Part shown: positions 39,876-48,130 of the stretch, piece by piece
Layout: each line of letters begins with the position of its first letter
Position numbering within the stretch: position 1 is the stretch's first letter
DNA from: an uncultured bacterium
GTDB taxonomy: Bacteria; Planctomycetota; GCA-002687715
Direction: 5' to 3'
Assembly (NCBI GenBank): GCA_902826835.1
Contig: CADEGH010000020.1
Span: 39,276-103,275, forward strand
DNA: 64,000 nucleotides
The notes under the pieces: generated by a model
Database searches by the model: none
What the model saw: the letters and a program-made list of their open reading frames with translations, nothing else
What the model was told of the DNA's origin: nothing
Program-made: the position numbers and the translations under genes

Positions 39876-40049
39876 ATGAAGTCCAAGGTAGTTGACCGCC
39901 GGATTCGGCTCGCCGGACCCGGCGGCGGCGTTTGGGAGCTCGTATGACGCGTTTGCGACCTGGCGCGGGAGGACCGCGCGGCCCAAGCCGGGGCCTACCG
40001 GCAGTATTCCGCACTCCCGGCCAACGAGGGGAGAGGCAACCCGGAGTGA
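39876..40049 (+). CDS. 57-codon small ORF with in-frame TGA: candidate selenoprotein or nonsense-interrupted gene
   Basis: From ATG 39876 one frame reads MKSKVVDRRIRLAGPGGGVW ELV, then TGA at 39945-39947, then RVCDLAREDRAAQAGAYRQY SALPANEGRGNPE. It ends at a TGA that overlaps the GTG of the next gene (GTGA). Both halves look coding, and the start lies 7 bp after a TAAGCT box. If the TGA were selenocysteine, the motif would be U-x-x-C (U-R-V-C). Just downstream GCGCGG and CCGCGC form a perfect six-pair hairpin with loop GAGGA (39963-39979), 15 bases after the TGA, a distance compatible with bacterial SECIS elements. A nonsense mutation, a sequencing error or a downstream non-canonical start are the alternatives. 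No homologue was recognised. Confidence 0.4.
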
Positions 40050-41581
40050 GTCGGCGGGAAATGATCCGCCTCGCTCTGCTGTTCCTGTTCGGAACGGGGA
40101 TCGCGATGACCCTCTACACGAGTTGGAAGAAGGGCAGCGGTCAGCCCGCGCCCAAGCGTTGGGAGTACGTCGATCCGACGGAGGAGGCTCGCACCACTCC
40201 GGTGGAGGTGACCCTCGACATCCCGCCGTGGAAGCCTCCGGCCTCGGAACTGAATGACGTGATCCGCGAGGAGACGCCCGAGGACCGGGTGCGAGTTTGG
40301 AGTGCCCCCCTCAGTCGCTTGGCGGCGATGGTCAAGGATCGCGCTCACCTGATCTTCAGGAACGACCAGAAAGCGGTGCCGGGAGGCGGGTACGACCGCG
40401 TCGCGGTGACTGAGCTCGTGGACCGTAGCCGCGCGAAGAGCCTGCGAGCTCGTCCGATCGAGGTGGTGGGCCGGCTGACTCAGGTCGAGCCCGTCGACGC
40501 GGTGGCAGAGTACGGCCTCGATCCCGAAGTCTTCAAACTCCCGAGCTACTGGCGAGGCGTGATCGAGTGCGACGGCGTCGAAGTGCGCTGGCTGTGGCTC
40601 GAAGATCAGTCTTTCGATATCCCGGTGGATGCCGCGGTCGGGCGTTGGAAGGTCCAAGGGGTGTACTTCCGGCTCTCGGACGAGTTCACCTCCGAAACCG
40701 CCATGGCCACGCGCCCGATCATGCTCGCGAAGAAGGTTTCGAAGGTGGTTCCGCTGGAGCTTCGCGACGAGATTCCGGCCTATGTTGCGGAGCACGCGGC
40801 CAACACCGAGGCCGCGACTCCGGAGCTTCTTCCGTCGCGCGACCGGGGTTTCTACGACCTGGTCGGGTTCGTCCTGAAGCGGGGGGCGGAGGCGATTCCG
40901 GTTTCCGAGACCCCGCTCGACTTCGTTTCATTGAGCCCTCTCGATGACCCCGAGAAGTGGCGGCTCAAGCCCGTGCGCATCCGCGGGCAGATCGTGCATC
41001 TCCGCTACGAAACCTTTGGCTATGAGGAAATCAGCGAGAAGGACGCGCCCGCCACCGGGTACTGGCACGCCATCGTGGCGACCAAGGATCCTGAGGCCAA
41101 TGTGCCCGCTTCGGTGGTTTTCCCGGGGGACAAATTGCCCGATTCCTTCGCGCTGTGGTCCCGCGCCGAGCCCGCCGAGCGGGAGCGCATGGAGCCACCC
41201 AACGTCGATATGCTCGGCATCTACTACCGGATCCATGCCTTCCCGTCGCGAGGGCGTGACGGTCGCGGCAAGTGGGAAAAACGGGATGGAGACCCGTTGA
41301 TGACTCGCCTCCCCCTCGTCGTCGCGGCGGGCGCCCCGACCGTCATCATTCCGAAGCCGTTCGAGCCGCCCCAGGGCAACTTCTTCACCTACTTCTTCAT
41401 GGTGGGAGGCGTCATGGCGGCGGTGTTCGCCGGGCTGATGTGGCGGGACCATCGTCGCGTTGCGGCCAGCGAACGCCGTCAGAGCGAGCAGCGCTTGGCG
41501 CGCGTGAGGGCGGCAGGGGGAATCCCGAAGCCGAGCGGGAAACCGGACACGAAGCGCCCGCCCGAGAATCCCCGGGATTGA
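40046..41581 (+). CDS. Hypothetical protein with N- and C-terminal membrane segments
   Basis: I place the start at GTG 40046, which overlaps the upstream small ORF; ATG 40061 is the alternative. The 511 residues begin with a membrane helix (MIRLALLFLFGTGIAMTLYTSW) and end with another (FFTYFFMVGGVMAAVFAGLMW), followed by a basic tail. The large part between them has two similar halves, each with a strand pattern like RARPIEVVGRLTQVEP or LKPVRIRGQIVHLRYE and an IYYRIHAFPSRG or VYFRLSDEFTS strand. A duplicated OB-like domain is therefore likely, exposed outside the membrane. It is not recognised beyond this. AroB follows 6 bp downstream. Confidence 0.72.
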   Translation: MSRREMIRLALLFLFGTGIAMTLYTSWKKGSGQPAPKRWEYVDPTEEARTTPVEVTLDIPPWKPPASELNDVIREETPEDRVRVWSAPLSRLAAMVKDRAHLIFRNDQKAVPGGGYDRVAVTELVDRSRAKSLRARPIEVVGRLTQVEPVDAVAEYGLDPEVFKLPSYWRGVIECDGVEVRWLWLEDQSFDIPVDAAVGRWKVQGVYFRLSDEFTSETAMATRPIMLAKKVSKVVPLELRDEIPAYVAEHAANTEAATPELLPSRDRGFYDLVGFVLKRGAEAIPVSETPLDFVSLSPLDDPEKWRLKPVRIRGQIVHLRYETFGYEEISEKDAPATGYWHAIVATKDPEANVPASVVFPGDKLPDSFALWSRAEPAERERMEPPNVDMLGIYYRIHAFPSRGRDGRGKWEKRDGDPLMTRLPLVVAAGAPTVIIPKPFEPPQGNFFTYFFMVGGVMAAVFAGLMWRDHRRVAASERRQSEQRLARVRAAGGIPKPSGKPDTKRPPENPRD

Positions 41582-41587
41582 TGACCG

Positions 41588-42652
41588 ATGCCCGGTGAGT
41601 GGAACTTCGTCGTGCCGTTGTCGGACACCACCGTACGCGTGGCGGTGGGACATCTGAGCGAGTGTCGCCTCGCGCCGGTGGATCGAACCGCGATCATCAC
41701 CGAGCCGGGAGCGTGGGCGGTCGGGCGCGACTGCGTGCTCGAGTGGGCACGGTCTTTCAGTGCAACGGTGGAGGATCCGCTGGTGTTGCCAGCCGGTGAC
41801 GCCGCCAAAGAGCTCGATCGACTGGGCGGCTACTACGCGCACCTCGCCGCTTGCCGACTCGACCGAAGCTCCCGGATTCTCGTCGTCGGCGGCGGGGCCG
41901 CGCTCGATGTCGGCGCGTTTCTCGCCGCGACGTTCTTGCGAGGGCTCCGGTTTGTTCTCGTGCCTTCGACGCTCTTGTCCCAAGTCGATGCGGCGCTCGG
42001 CGGCAAGTGCGGAATCAACTTCCTGGGCGCCAAGAATCAGATCGGCCTCGTCGTCCAGCCCGAGCTGATAGCGGTGGATCCCGATTGGCTGCGGTCGGAG
42101 CCGAGGGCGGCGCGCGACTCGGGTTTGGGAGAGGTGTGGAAGACGGCGTGGCTGGCCGGCGGCGAGCTCTGGGCGCGATGCCAAACGGCGGGTCGGCTGA
42201 CGGATCGTGTCGAGTTGGCGTGGACCATCGATGCGTGCCTGCGCTTCAAGGCGGAGGTTGTGTGCCAAGACCCGCTGGAGAAGGGACGCCGCGCCATCCT
42301 CAACCTCGGTCACACCATCGGCCATGCCCTGGAGGGGGCAGCCCAGGCCGGCGGAATCGCCCTGCCGCACGGGGTTGCGGTGGCGTTGGGATTGCTGGCG
42401 GAATTGAAGCCAACTGCTGATGAAGTGGAGTGGCAGATGCTCGCCACGCTCATGCGAGCGAGCGGCTTGCCGACGGAGCCGCCATCGGGCATCGACTACG
42501 GAGTGGCGCGCGACCTGCTTTCCCGCGACAAGAAGCGGGCGGGAGGAATGATCGTCACGGCCGTAGTTCAGGCGCCCGGCCAGGTTCGCCTCGAGTCTCG
42601 CCCGGTTGCTTATTTCGCCGATCTGCTGCGGCTTTTCTCCCGCAGTTCCTGA
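41588..42652 (+). CDS. aroB: 3-dehydroquinate synthase
   Basis: AroB forms the carbocycle of the shikimate pathway with NAD+ and a divalent metal. The 354-residue product has ILVVGGGAALDVGAFLAATFLRG (nucleotide loop), FVLVPSTLLSQVDAALGGKCGINFLGAKNQIG (family core with substrate Lys and Asn), VDPDWL, LGEVWKTAWLAG (the metal-binding Glu), ILNLGHTIGHALE (metal His) and LPHGVAVALGL (second metal His). All catalytic residues expected from the family are visible. It lies 6 bp after a membrane-protein gene and probably shares its transcript. Confidence 0.93.
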   Translation: MPGEWNFVVPLSDTTVRVAVGHLSECRLAPVDRTAIITEPGAWAVGRDCVLEWARSFSATVEDPLVLPAGDAAKELDRLGGYYAHLAACRLDRSSRILVVGGGAALDVGAFLAATFLRGLRFVLVPSTLLSQVDAALGGKCGINFLGAKNQIGLVVQPELIAVDPDWLRSEPRAARDSGLGEVWKTAWLAGGELWARCQTAGRLTDRVELAWTIDACLRFKAEVVCQDPLEKGRRAILNLGHTIGHALEGAAQAGGIALPHGVAVALGLLAELKPTADEVEWQMLATLMRASGLPTEPPSGIDYGVARDLLSRDKKRAGGMIVTAVVQAPGQVRLESRPVAYFADLLRLFSRSS

Positions 42653-42718
42653 TCGGCGCGCTCCAGTTTCGTGGGCGCATCGGGTCCCGCCGGAGTCTAT
42701 GGGGAAGGAGCACCTTCC

Positions 42719-44002
42719 ATGACTCGATTCTGGACCGCCGCGGTGATGATGTGGGTCGCGACCGGAGCGAGTGCTCAGTCGAGGCCGACGTGGTCGCTCG
42801 ATTGGAGCACTTCCATGCTCTCGCTGCATGGCGAAGGCGGGCAGACGATTGGTCAGGAGTTTCTCCCGGGCCTCCCCCGGCAAGTTCGGGCCGACTGCGC
42901 CTCGCGCGCCGTCATCGTCGACGACTTTGTGCCGCGGCTCTGGCTAGCGGACACCACCTCCGTGGTGGCGATTGACCTGCCGTATCCGGTGCGGGATGCC
43001 GTCCCCGACGGCCGGGGTGGAGCATTTGCCCTTCTCTCGGATCTGGGTGGTTATCGCGTCATGCGGTGCGATCGCAACGCGCGGCTCTCGATCCTCTGGC
43101 AGGGCGTCGAGGTCGGAGTGCGCATCGCGATGTTGGCCCCGGACCGGCTCGCGATCTCCTTCCTCGTGGGGCCAACGAGTGGATTGGTCAGGATCTACGA
43201 CCTCACCTCGGGAGTGGTCGTGGCAAGCACGACGACGGCCCGCCCCGTTATCGACCTCATCCCGGATGGGCGAGGCGGAGTCCTCTTTGTGGGGTCGGAC
43301 TGGGATCGGTTCCGTGTGGTCGACGAAGATCTGATGACGAACTGTGAGTTTCTCGCAACTCCGCCTCACTTCGCGGCCGCGCCGCTCGCGGAGGGGGCGT
43401 GGCTCTTCTGTACCGGCTGGCCGCCCCGCTTCGAAATCCACCATCCGTCGGCCCCGAGTTTTGTGGCCTTCGTCGCGTACGGGGGAGGGGCGCTCGAACC
43501 CCGCCTCGACGGAACCGTGTTTGCACACTTCCCTGGCATGGGTCTCGCTCGGCGAGTGGACGCGAGGCGAGGGTTTGTGGAGTTGGTGCCGTGGCCGGCC
43601 ACCGCCTCACGGTCCGACGGAAGCGGGCTTCTGTTTGCACGCGCCCTGGATCCGCTCGACGACGAAGACGGAGACGGGGAGGTGAATCAGCTCGAACTCT
43701 TCCTCGGCAGCGATCCCGGTAACTCCGCCGAGACGTCCGTGACGTGGGTGCGGCGATGGCCCTGGGCGCTTCTGCAAGTACCCGGTCGATCGGGACTCCA
43801 CTGCGAAGGATCATGGGGGGCCTCGGCGAGTTTGGCCGGTCGACAGACGGTGTTCGCAGGCGAATTGGATGGTTCAGGGGCGCTGATGTTGGGAGTGCCT
43901 TGGGTCGGCCCCGGTGAGCTCACCTTTTTTTGCAGCATCGCGCTACAGACTCATGCAGGCGTCGAGTTCGTTCCCTTGCCGCCCTTGGAGATCACACCTT
44001 GA
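42719..44002 (+). CDS. Secreted protein with beta-propeller-like repeats and C-terminal beta module
   Basis: A strong ribosome site (GGGGAAGGAG) precedes the ATG at 42719. The 427-residue product has a signal peptide (WTAAVMMWVATGASAQ). Repeats of the type AVPDGRGGAFALLSDLGGYRVMRCD and LIPDGRGGVLFVGSDWDRFRVVDED point to a propeller or WD-like fold. The PLDDEDGDGEVNQLELFLGSDPGN segment is a dockerin/thrombospondin-type Ca-binding loop. The last about 90 residues (GLHCEGSWGASASLAG to PLPPLEITP) resemble the C-terminal modules of other secreted proteins here. The family is not recognised. The stop overlaps dprA (TTGA). Confidence 0.68.
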   Translation: MTRFWTAAVMMWVATGASAQSRPTWSLDWSTSMLSLHGEGGQTIGQEFLPGLPRQVRADCASRAVIVDDFVPRLWLADTTSVVAIDLPYPVRDAVPDGRGGAFALLSDLGGYRVMRCDRNARLSILWQGVEVGVRIAMLAPDRLAISFLVGPTSGLVRIYDLTSGVVVASTTTARPVIDLIPDGRGGVLFVGSDWDRFRVVDEDLMTNCEFLATPPHFAAAPLAEGAWLFCTGWPPRFEIHHPSAPSFVAFVAYGGGALEPRLDGTVFAHFPGMGLARRVDARRGFVELVPWPATASRSDGSGLLFARALDPLDDEDGDGEVNQLELFLGSDPGNSAETSVTWVRRWPWALLQVPGRSGLHCEGSWGASASLAGRQTVFAGELDGSGALMLGVPWVGPGELTFFCSIALQTHAGVEFVPLPPLEITP

Positions 44003-45102
44003 GCTTGGCGGAGGAGCAAGCGCTCCACCGAGCGTGGCTCCAGGAGATTGGCCTGCCGGCGCGGTTGGCCACGGCCCTGTTTGCCACCGGGCCAGTGAGC
44101 GGTTCCGATTGCCGACGCGTCTACGTCGAGCGCTTGCGATCGCTTGGGGCAAGCCCGCGCCTGCTCGATCGGGCGGAGGAGGAGGGGCGCTTTTTGTCGG
44201 TGGTCGAGCGGGTTCGGAAAGCGAGGAAGCTCGGTTATCGCGCCATCGATCCGGCCGATGTAGCTGGACTGGTCGATCTGCCCGAACCGCCGCTCATTCT
44301 CTGGTTCAAGGGGGAAACGGCCGTGGCCCCGGGACCGGCGGTGGCGATCGTGGGTGCGAGACGGGCGACGGGATACGGGCTTCGGGTGGCGCGCCAACTG
44401 GCGCGGGATCTCGCCCAAGCCGGAGTGATCGTGGTGAGCGGGCTCGCGCGAGGCATCGACGGAGCCGCGCACGAAGGGGCGCTGGAAGCGGCGGGATCCA
44501 CCGTGGCGATTCTCGGGGCGGGCCCGGATGTGCCTTATCCCCCGGAGCACGCGGAGCTTCAGGGGCGAATCGAAACGCACGGCGGAGTGCTCACCGAGCA
44601 CCTCCCGGGGACTCCCCCGATGGCTCACAATTTTCCGCGTCGCAACCGCCTGCTTGTGGCTCGGGCCTCCGCACTTGTTTTGGTCGAGGCGAGGATCAAG
44701 AGCGGATCCATGACCTCCGTTCGCTGGGCGGCCGACCTCGGACGCGAGGTTTTGGTGGTGCCGGGGCCGATCGACAGCGCGCTCTCCGAAGGGCCGCTGC
44801 AACTCCTGCGGGAGGGGGCGACCCCGATTGGCGGCGCGCACGACGTCTTGGCGGTCGTGGGACTCGAGGCTGGTGCGGGTGGCCCTTCGAGCGGAGCAGC
44901 GCCAAACACGGGACGCGCCGAGATTCCCGCCGCGCTCGGGCGCATCCTGGCGCTCCTGGAGGCGGGTCCTCTCTCCATCGACGACCTCATCCGCCTGAGC
45001 GGCGAACCGCCGTCTCGGGTGTTCTCGCTCGTTTTGAGTGCTGAGGTCTCAGGTCACCTGCGGCGGACTCTGGAGGGCCTGGTCGAAATCAGCCGAGCCT
45101 AG
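43999..45102 (+). CDS. dprA: DNA-processing protein DprA
   Basis: The TTG start overlaps the preceding stop, giving 367 residues. An N-terminal SAM-like part is followed by the Rossmann core: VAIVGARRATGYGLRVARQL, VIVVSGLARGIDGAAHEGAL, TVAILGAGPDVPYPPEHAEL, HNFPRRNRLLVARASALVLVEARIKSGSMTSVRWAADLGREVLVVPGPI. The C-terminal about 70 residues are a winged-helix DML1-like domain (LGRILALLEAGPLSIDDLIRLSG). DprA loads RecA on incoming single-stranded DNA during natural transformation. Its presence is compatible with DNA uptake but does not prove competence. Confidence 0.93.
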   Translation: MSLAEEQALHRAWLQEIGLPARLATALFATGPVSGSDCRRVYVERLRSLGASPRLLDRAEEEGRFLSVVERVRKARKLGYRAIDPADVAGLVDLPEPPLILWFKGETAVAPGPAVAIVGARRATGYGLRVARQLARDLAQAGVIVVSGLARGIDGAAHEGALEAAGSTVAILGAGPDVPYPPEHAELQGRIETHGGVLTEHLPGTPPMAHNFPRRNRLLVARASALVLVEARIKSGSMTSVRWAADLGREVLVVPGPIDSALSEGPLQLLREGATPIGGAHDVLAVVGLEAGAGGPSSGAAPNTGRAEIPAALGRILALLEAGPLSIDDLIRLSGEPPSRVFSLVLSAEVSGHLRRTLEGLVEISRA

Positions 45103-45107
45103 GGGGC

Positions 45108-45317
45108 TCACCAAAGGGGGGCGCGGCCCAAGAACCACTTGGAGATCAGCGAGAAGGCGAGCGAGCCGAAAAGCATCCACGCGGATCCGACCAAGAACTG
45201 GCGCAGGCCGGCGCGGCGCGCCTCTCGGATTGACGACTTGCCAGGCAGTGCGCTCACCATGCAGATGACTAAGAAGACCGGAAAGAAGAGGAGGATCGAC
45301 GCCCACAGGGGAAGCAT
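45108..45317 (-). CDS. Small two-helix membrane protein
   Basis: The ATG at 45317 shares its A with the stop of the preceding minus-strand gene (TGATG), giving 69 residues. Two hydrophobic helices (ASILLFFPVFLVICMVSAL and FLVGSAWMLFGSLAFSLISKWF) are joined by a basic loop (KSSIREARRAGLRQ). It is not recognised; translational coupling to the 152-residue membrane protein suggests they work together. It is convergent with dprA, with 5 bp between the stops. Confidence 0.6.
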   Translation of the reverse strand: MLPLWASILLFFPVFLVICMVSALPGKSSIREARRAGLRQFLVGSAWMLFGSLAFSLISKWFLGRAPLW

Positions 45318-45775
45318 CAGACGGCTCCTTCCGGCTTTTTCGCCGGAGCCTCGGTCAGGTCCCACGCGTCACACATGGCAACCAGGTTGAGGAGGCAGGC
45401 GACGCCGACGTAAAGGCACCCCACCGTGTACGTGGGATTGTCCGAGGTGAGGTAGAGGCCGCGGGTGGCCAGCCAGGTCAGGACGACGAGGAAGCCCCCG
45501 GGTGCTTGAGCGATCGCCCAAATCGGATGGCGGTCGAACGGGCTCACGCACAGGAACTTGGCGAGAACGAGGCCGAGGAGAAAGAGACCTATGATCAGGC
45601 CCCCGAACCACAGTGCTCGGTCCTTCCGGCCGATCTTCCAGTGCCCGAGCCCCGGCAGCACCCAGGTCAAGAGAACTGCGACACGCTGACGAGGGTTCGC
45701 CCGGGCCAGGAAGTACAAAAGGCCCGCGAGAACGACGAGAGGAGCCCCTTTTTGGGCGAGCAGCGCCAAATTCAT
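45317..45775 (-). CDS. Multi-helix membrane protein (DUF6677-like)
   Basis: The 152-residue product starts at the ATG at 45775; on the minus strand TAACAC stands 8 bp upstream and may be a -10. It has about four membrane helices. The block VAVLLTWVLPGLGHWKIGRKDRALWFGGLI is the pattern seen in small TM2/DUF6677-type proteins of planctomycetes. The C-terminal segment NPTYTVGCLYVGVACLLNLVAMCDAWDL ends in a charged tail. Function unknown. It is coupled to the downstream two-helix protein and divergent from a thioesterase gene. Confidence 0.65.
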   Translation of the reverse strand: MNLALLAQKGAPLVVLAGLLYFLARANPRQRVAVLLTWVLPGLGHWKIGRKDRALWFGGLIIGLFLLGLVLAKFLCVSPFDRHPIWAIAQAPGGFLVVLTWLATRGLYLTSDNPTYTVGCLYVGVACLLNLVAMCDAWDLTEAPAKKPEGAV

Positions 45776-45859
45776 GTCGGGGGGTGTTACCAGACCGCTC
45801 CCGGGGGAACCAGAAGCCGGGGGCGATCGGCCAGGACCCGCCACCCGACCCTTCTTCCG

Positions 45860-45888
45860 TTGGCCCGATTTGGTCCACCTGGTACGCT
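45860..45888 (+). promoter_or_regulatory. Promoter of the thioesterase gene
   Basis: TTGGCC (45860-45865) and an extended -10 TGGTACGCT (box 45883-45888) are 17 bp apart. The start site would leave a leader of about 25-30 bases to the ATG at 45921. No clear Shine-Dalgarno sequence is seen. Confidence 0.45.
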
Positions 45889-45920
45889 CCCAGATCCCCG
45901 CAAGGCGCCGACCCGAAACC

Positions 45921-46346
45921 ATGCACGTCACGACCGTTCGCGCCCGCTACGCCGAAACCGACCAGGCCGGCGTCGTCTATCACGCCAGCTACTTGCCTTG
46001 GTTCGAGGTGGGACGAACCGAAATGCTGCGCGACCTCGGTTTTCCCTACGCGGAAATCGAGCGCCGGCTGGGGGTGCTCCTCACCGTGACCGAGGCGGGC
46101 CTCAACTTCCATGCTCCTGCTCGCTACGACGAGGTCATCGTCGTTGAGACCACGGTCACGGATGTCCGTCGCGTCCGGCTGCGCCTCGCCACCGGCCTGC
46201 GCCGGCAACTGGGCGGTGACCTCCTGTGCACCGGCCACGTTTGGCTGGCCGCAGTCACCCGGGAGGGAAAACCCGTTCCCCTTCCCGCCGATCTGCGGGC
46301 GTGCCTCCTTCGGCTCCAAGCGGACGCCCAGGGAAGCTCTCCATGA
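45921..46346 (+). CDS. YbgC/4-hydroxybenzoyl-CoA thioesterase-family acyl-CoA thioesterase
   Basis: This 141-residue single hot-dog-domain protein has the family signature RYAETDQAGVVYHASYLPWFEVGRTEML near residues 10-37, including the catalytic Asp (TDQAGVVYHA). Later strands are GVLLTVTEAGLNFHAPARYDEVIVVETTV and LRRQLGGDLLCTGHVWLAAV. YbgC-type thioesterases hydrolyse short- to long-chain acyl-CoA and are often linked to Tol-Pal or phospholipid metabolism. No tol-pal gene is next to it; a HEAT-repeat lipoprotein follows 40 bp later. Confidence 0.88.
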   Translation: MHVTTVRARYAETDQAGVVYHASYLPWFEVGRTEMLRDLGFPYAEIERRLGVLLTVTEAGLNFHAPARYDEVIVVETTVTDVRRVRLRLATGLRRQLGGDLLCTGHVWLAAVTREGKPVPLPADLRACLLRLQADAQGSSP

Positions 46347-46386
46347 TTCGCGGCGTCCGACAGGGCGCAATGTTCCGGAGATCCTC

Positions 46387-47325
46387 ATGCTGAAGTGCCT
46401 CTGCCCACTCGCGCTGTTCGCCCTCCTCTCGGCGTGCGCCGATTCGGGCATGACTCCGCCCGCTCCTGCCCCCGTCACCACGGAGGCGCGCCCGGCCGAG
46501 CCGTCCTTGCCGGTCCCTGAAGAAACTTCGGAGCGCACCCGCCGCCTCCTCCAACTCGAGCAGGCCTGCGACCAGTGGTACGTCGCCCAGCTCAACCAAG
46601 AGTACGCGCGGATGGACAGCCTGGAGGAGCTCCTCAACGACTACACGAACCGCCACTTCGAGCCGATCGTCAGCGACTTGCGCCACGGCTCGCCTCGCCA
46701 TCAGAAGATGATGGCGGCGGCGCTCGGATTCTCGGGCCGGCAGGAGGCGGTACCTCCGCTGCTCGAAGCCCTGCAGCATCCCCAACACGAAGTGGTCCTC
46801 CACTCCCTTCTCTCGCTGTATCACCTGGCCTCTCCCCGCAAGGAACTGGGGAAAGATGCCACTCCGATCGTGATCGACCCGAATGCGCTCACCCCCTATC
46901 TCGCCCATCCGAGCGAGGCCATTCGGTCCAACGCGGCCCTCGCCCTGTCACGAGTGGTCGGACCCGACTGTCCGAAACCCGTGCTCCTCGCGTTGATCAA
47001 CACCGCCGCCGACAATGACGCGGCGACGCGGGTGCACGCGGTGGCTGCCCTTGCGGCCACCACCGACCGCGAGGCGATGCCTCACTTGGTCAAGGCCCTG
47101 GACGATTCCGTCCAACTCGTGCGCCTGCGCGCCGCCCTCGGGCTTGGTCGCATCGGCGATCCCGTGGTGGCGCCCTATCTGGTCGAAGTGTTGCGCCGCA
47201 AAGAAGAACAGCCCGACGTCAAAAACGCCGCGGCACGTGCGCTGGGACTCGTGCTGGACAAGCACGAGGGCTTGAGTCTCGACCCTGCCTATTGGGATGC
47301 GGAGTTGAAATCGAGGTCAAAATGA
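46387..47325 (+). CDS. HEAT-repeat lipoprotein
   Basis: The ATG at 46387 gives 312 residues with a lipobox (LALFALLSACADS, Cys at about residue 17) and a Pro/Thr-rich linker. Five or more HEAT/PBS-lyase-type repeats follow: HQKMMAAALGFSGRQEAVPPLLEAL, HEVVLHSLLSLYHLA, AIRSNAALALSRV, TRVHAVAALAATTDREAMPHLVKAL, and VRLRAALGLGRIGDPVVAPYLVEVL. It is a helical scaffold anchored in a membrane, probably a protein-binding adaptor. The stop overlaps the next gene's ATG (ATGA), so the two secreted products are likely partners. Confidence 0.82.
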   Translation: MLKCLCPLALFALLSACADSGMTPPAPAPVTTEARPAEPSLPVPEETSERTRRLLQLEQACDQWYVAQLNQEYARMDSLEELLNDYTNRHFEPIVSDLRHGSPRHQKMMAAALGFSGRQEAVPPLLEALQHPQHEVVLHSLLSLYHLASPRKELGKDATPIVIDPNALTPYLAHPSEAIRSNAALALSRVVGPDCPKPVLLALINTAADNDAATRVHAVAALAATTDREAMPHLVKALDDSVQLVRLRAALGLGRIGDPVVAPYLVEVLRRKEEQPDVKNAAARALGLVLDKHEGLSLDPAYWDAELKSRSK

Positions 47326-48041
47326 ACTTGTGTCGAGCTCGGGTGCGAGGGTGGTCCCGTTTCGGGATCTGGGCGCTCTTTTTCCTGGGGAGCTTCGGTG
47401 GGGTTCAGGCGCAGAGCCTGTCGACCCAGGCGCACGCCACTGGTGAAGCGCGGCAAGCCTACGAACGGCAGCTTGCCAAGTTGCGTTCGACCCGCCTCAC
47501 CCTCCACTGGAAGGAAGAGACGTTCGAGGCGGCATGGACGGCGGTGGCGCGGGCGTTGAACCTCAATGCGCGCATTGCGGAGGTGGCGAAAGATCACGCC
47601 AGCCTGCCCATCACCCTCGAAGTGAAAGAGGTACTCGCCACCGCCGTGTTGGACATTCTCGCCGACCACGCCAAGGTGGTCTTCCAGCACCGCCACGGCA
47701 TTTGGGTGGCCACCACGCCGGACGATGCCCTGCAGTCGGCGGTGGTCACCGCCATCTACGACATCCGGGATCTCCTCTACGTTCCCCCGGATTTTCCGCC
47801 GGCGCGGCCGATCGGGATCCCGGTCGGGCGCCCGGGCGAGCACGAAGCGGAGGAGGGGGAGGCCAAGTCCCGCTCTCCGGATGAAATTTTGGACCTCGTG
47901 CGGACGATCACCGGGCCCAAGCGCTGGGATAGCGAGCATGTGTCCCTGGTGGCCGGAAAGAGCCACTTGGTCGCGCGGCATAGGCCCGAGGTTCAGGCCG
48001 AGGTCGAACGGGCGCTCAACTCGCTACGCCGCGTGTTTTGA
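47322..48041 (+). CDS. Secreted protein with secretin N0/STN-like domain
   Basis: The ATG at 47322 overlaps the HEAT lipoprotein stop, giving 239 residues. A signal peptide (FGIWALFFLGSFGGVQAQS) precedes LRSTRLTLHWKEETFEAAWTAVARALNLNARI and ITLEVKEVLATAVLDILADHAKVVFQHRHGIWVATT. This beta-alpha-beta pattern (short strand, DALxxLAxxxGL helix, hydrophobic strand, GxxLxISxx) is that of secretin N0/STN domains. The following AIYDIRDLL and a second half ending LVARHRPEVQAEVERAL resemble N1 domains. The barrel is missing, so it is not a secretin pore. Function unknown. Confidence 0.65.
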   Translation: MNLCRARVRGWSRFGIWALFFLGSFGGVQAQSLSTQAHATGEARQAYERQLAKLRSTRLTLHWKEETFEAAWTAVARALNLNARIAEVAKDHASLPITLEVKEVLATAVLDILADHAKVVFQHRHGIWVATTPDDALQSAVVTAIYDIRDLLYVPPDFPPARPIGIPVGRPGEHEAEEGEAKSRSPDEILDLVRTITGPKRWDSEHVSLVAGKSHLVARHRPEVQAEVERALNSLRRVF

Positions 48042-48093
48042 GCCTCGCCATGCGGTCCGGCCGGACTGATTGATCCGGAATTCGCGAATCCGC

Positions 48094-48122
48094 GGTTGAC
48101 TTGGACGGTCCGGGCCCGGACA
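48094..48122 (+). promoter_or_regulatory. Promoter of the radical SAM gene
   Basis: TTGACT and GACACT are separated by 17 bp. The -10 ends about six to eight bases before the ATG at 48131, so the message would be leaderless or nearly so. No Shine-Dalgarno sequence is present. Coordinates are approximate within a few bases. Confidence 0.45.
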
Positions 48123-48130
48123 CTGGCCTC

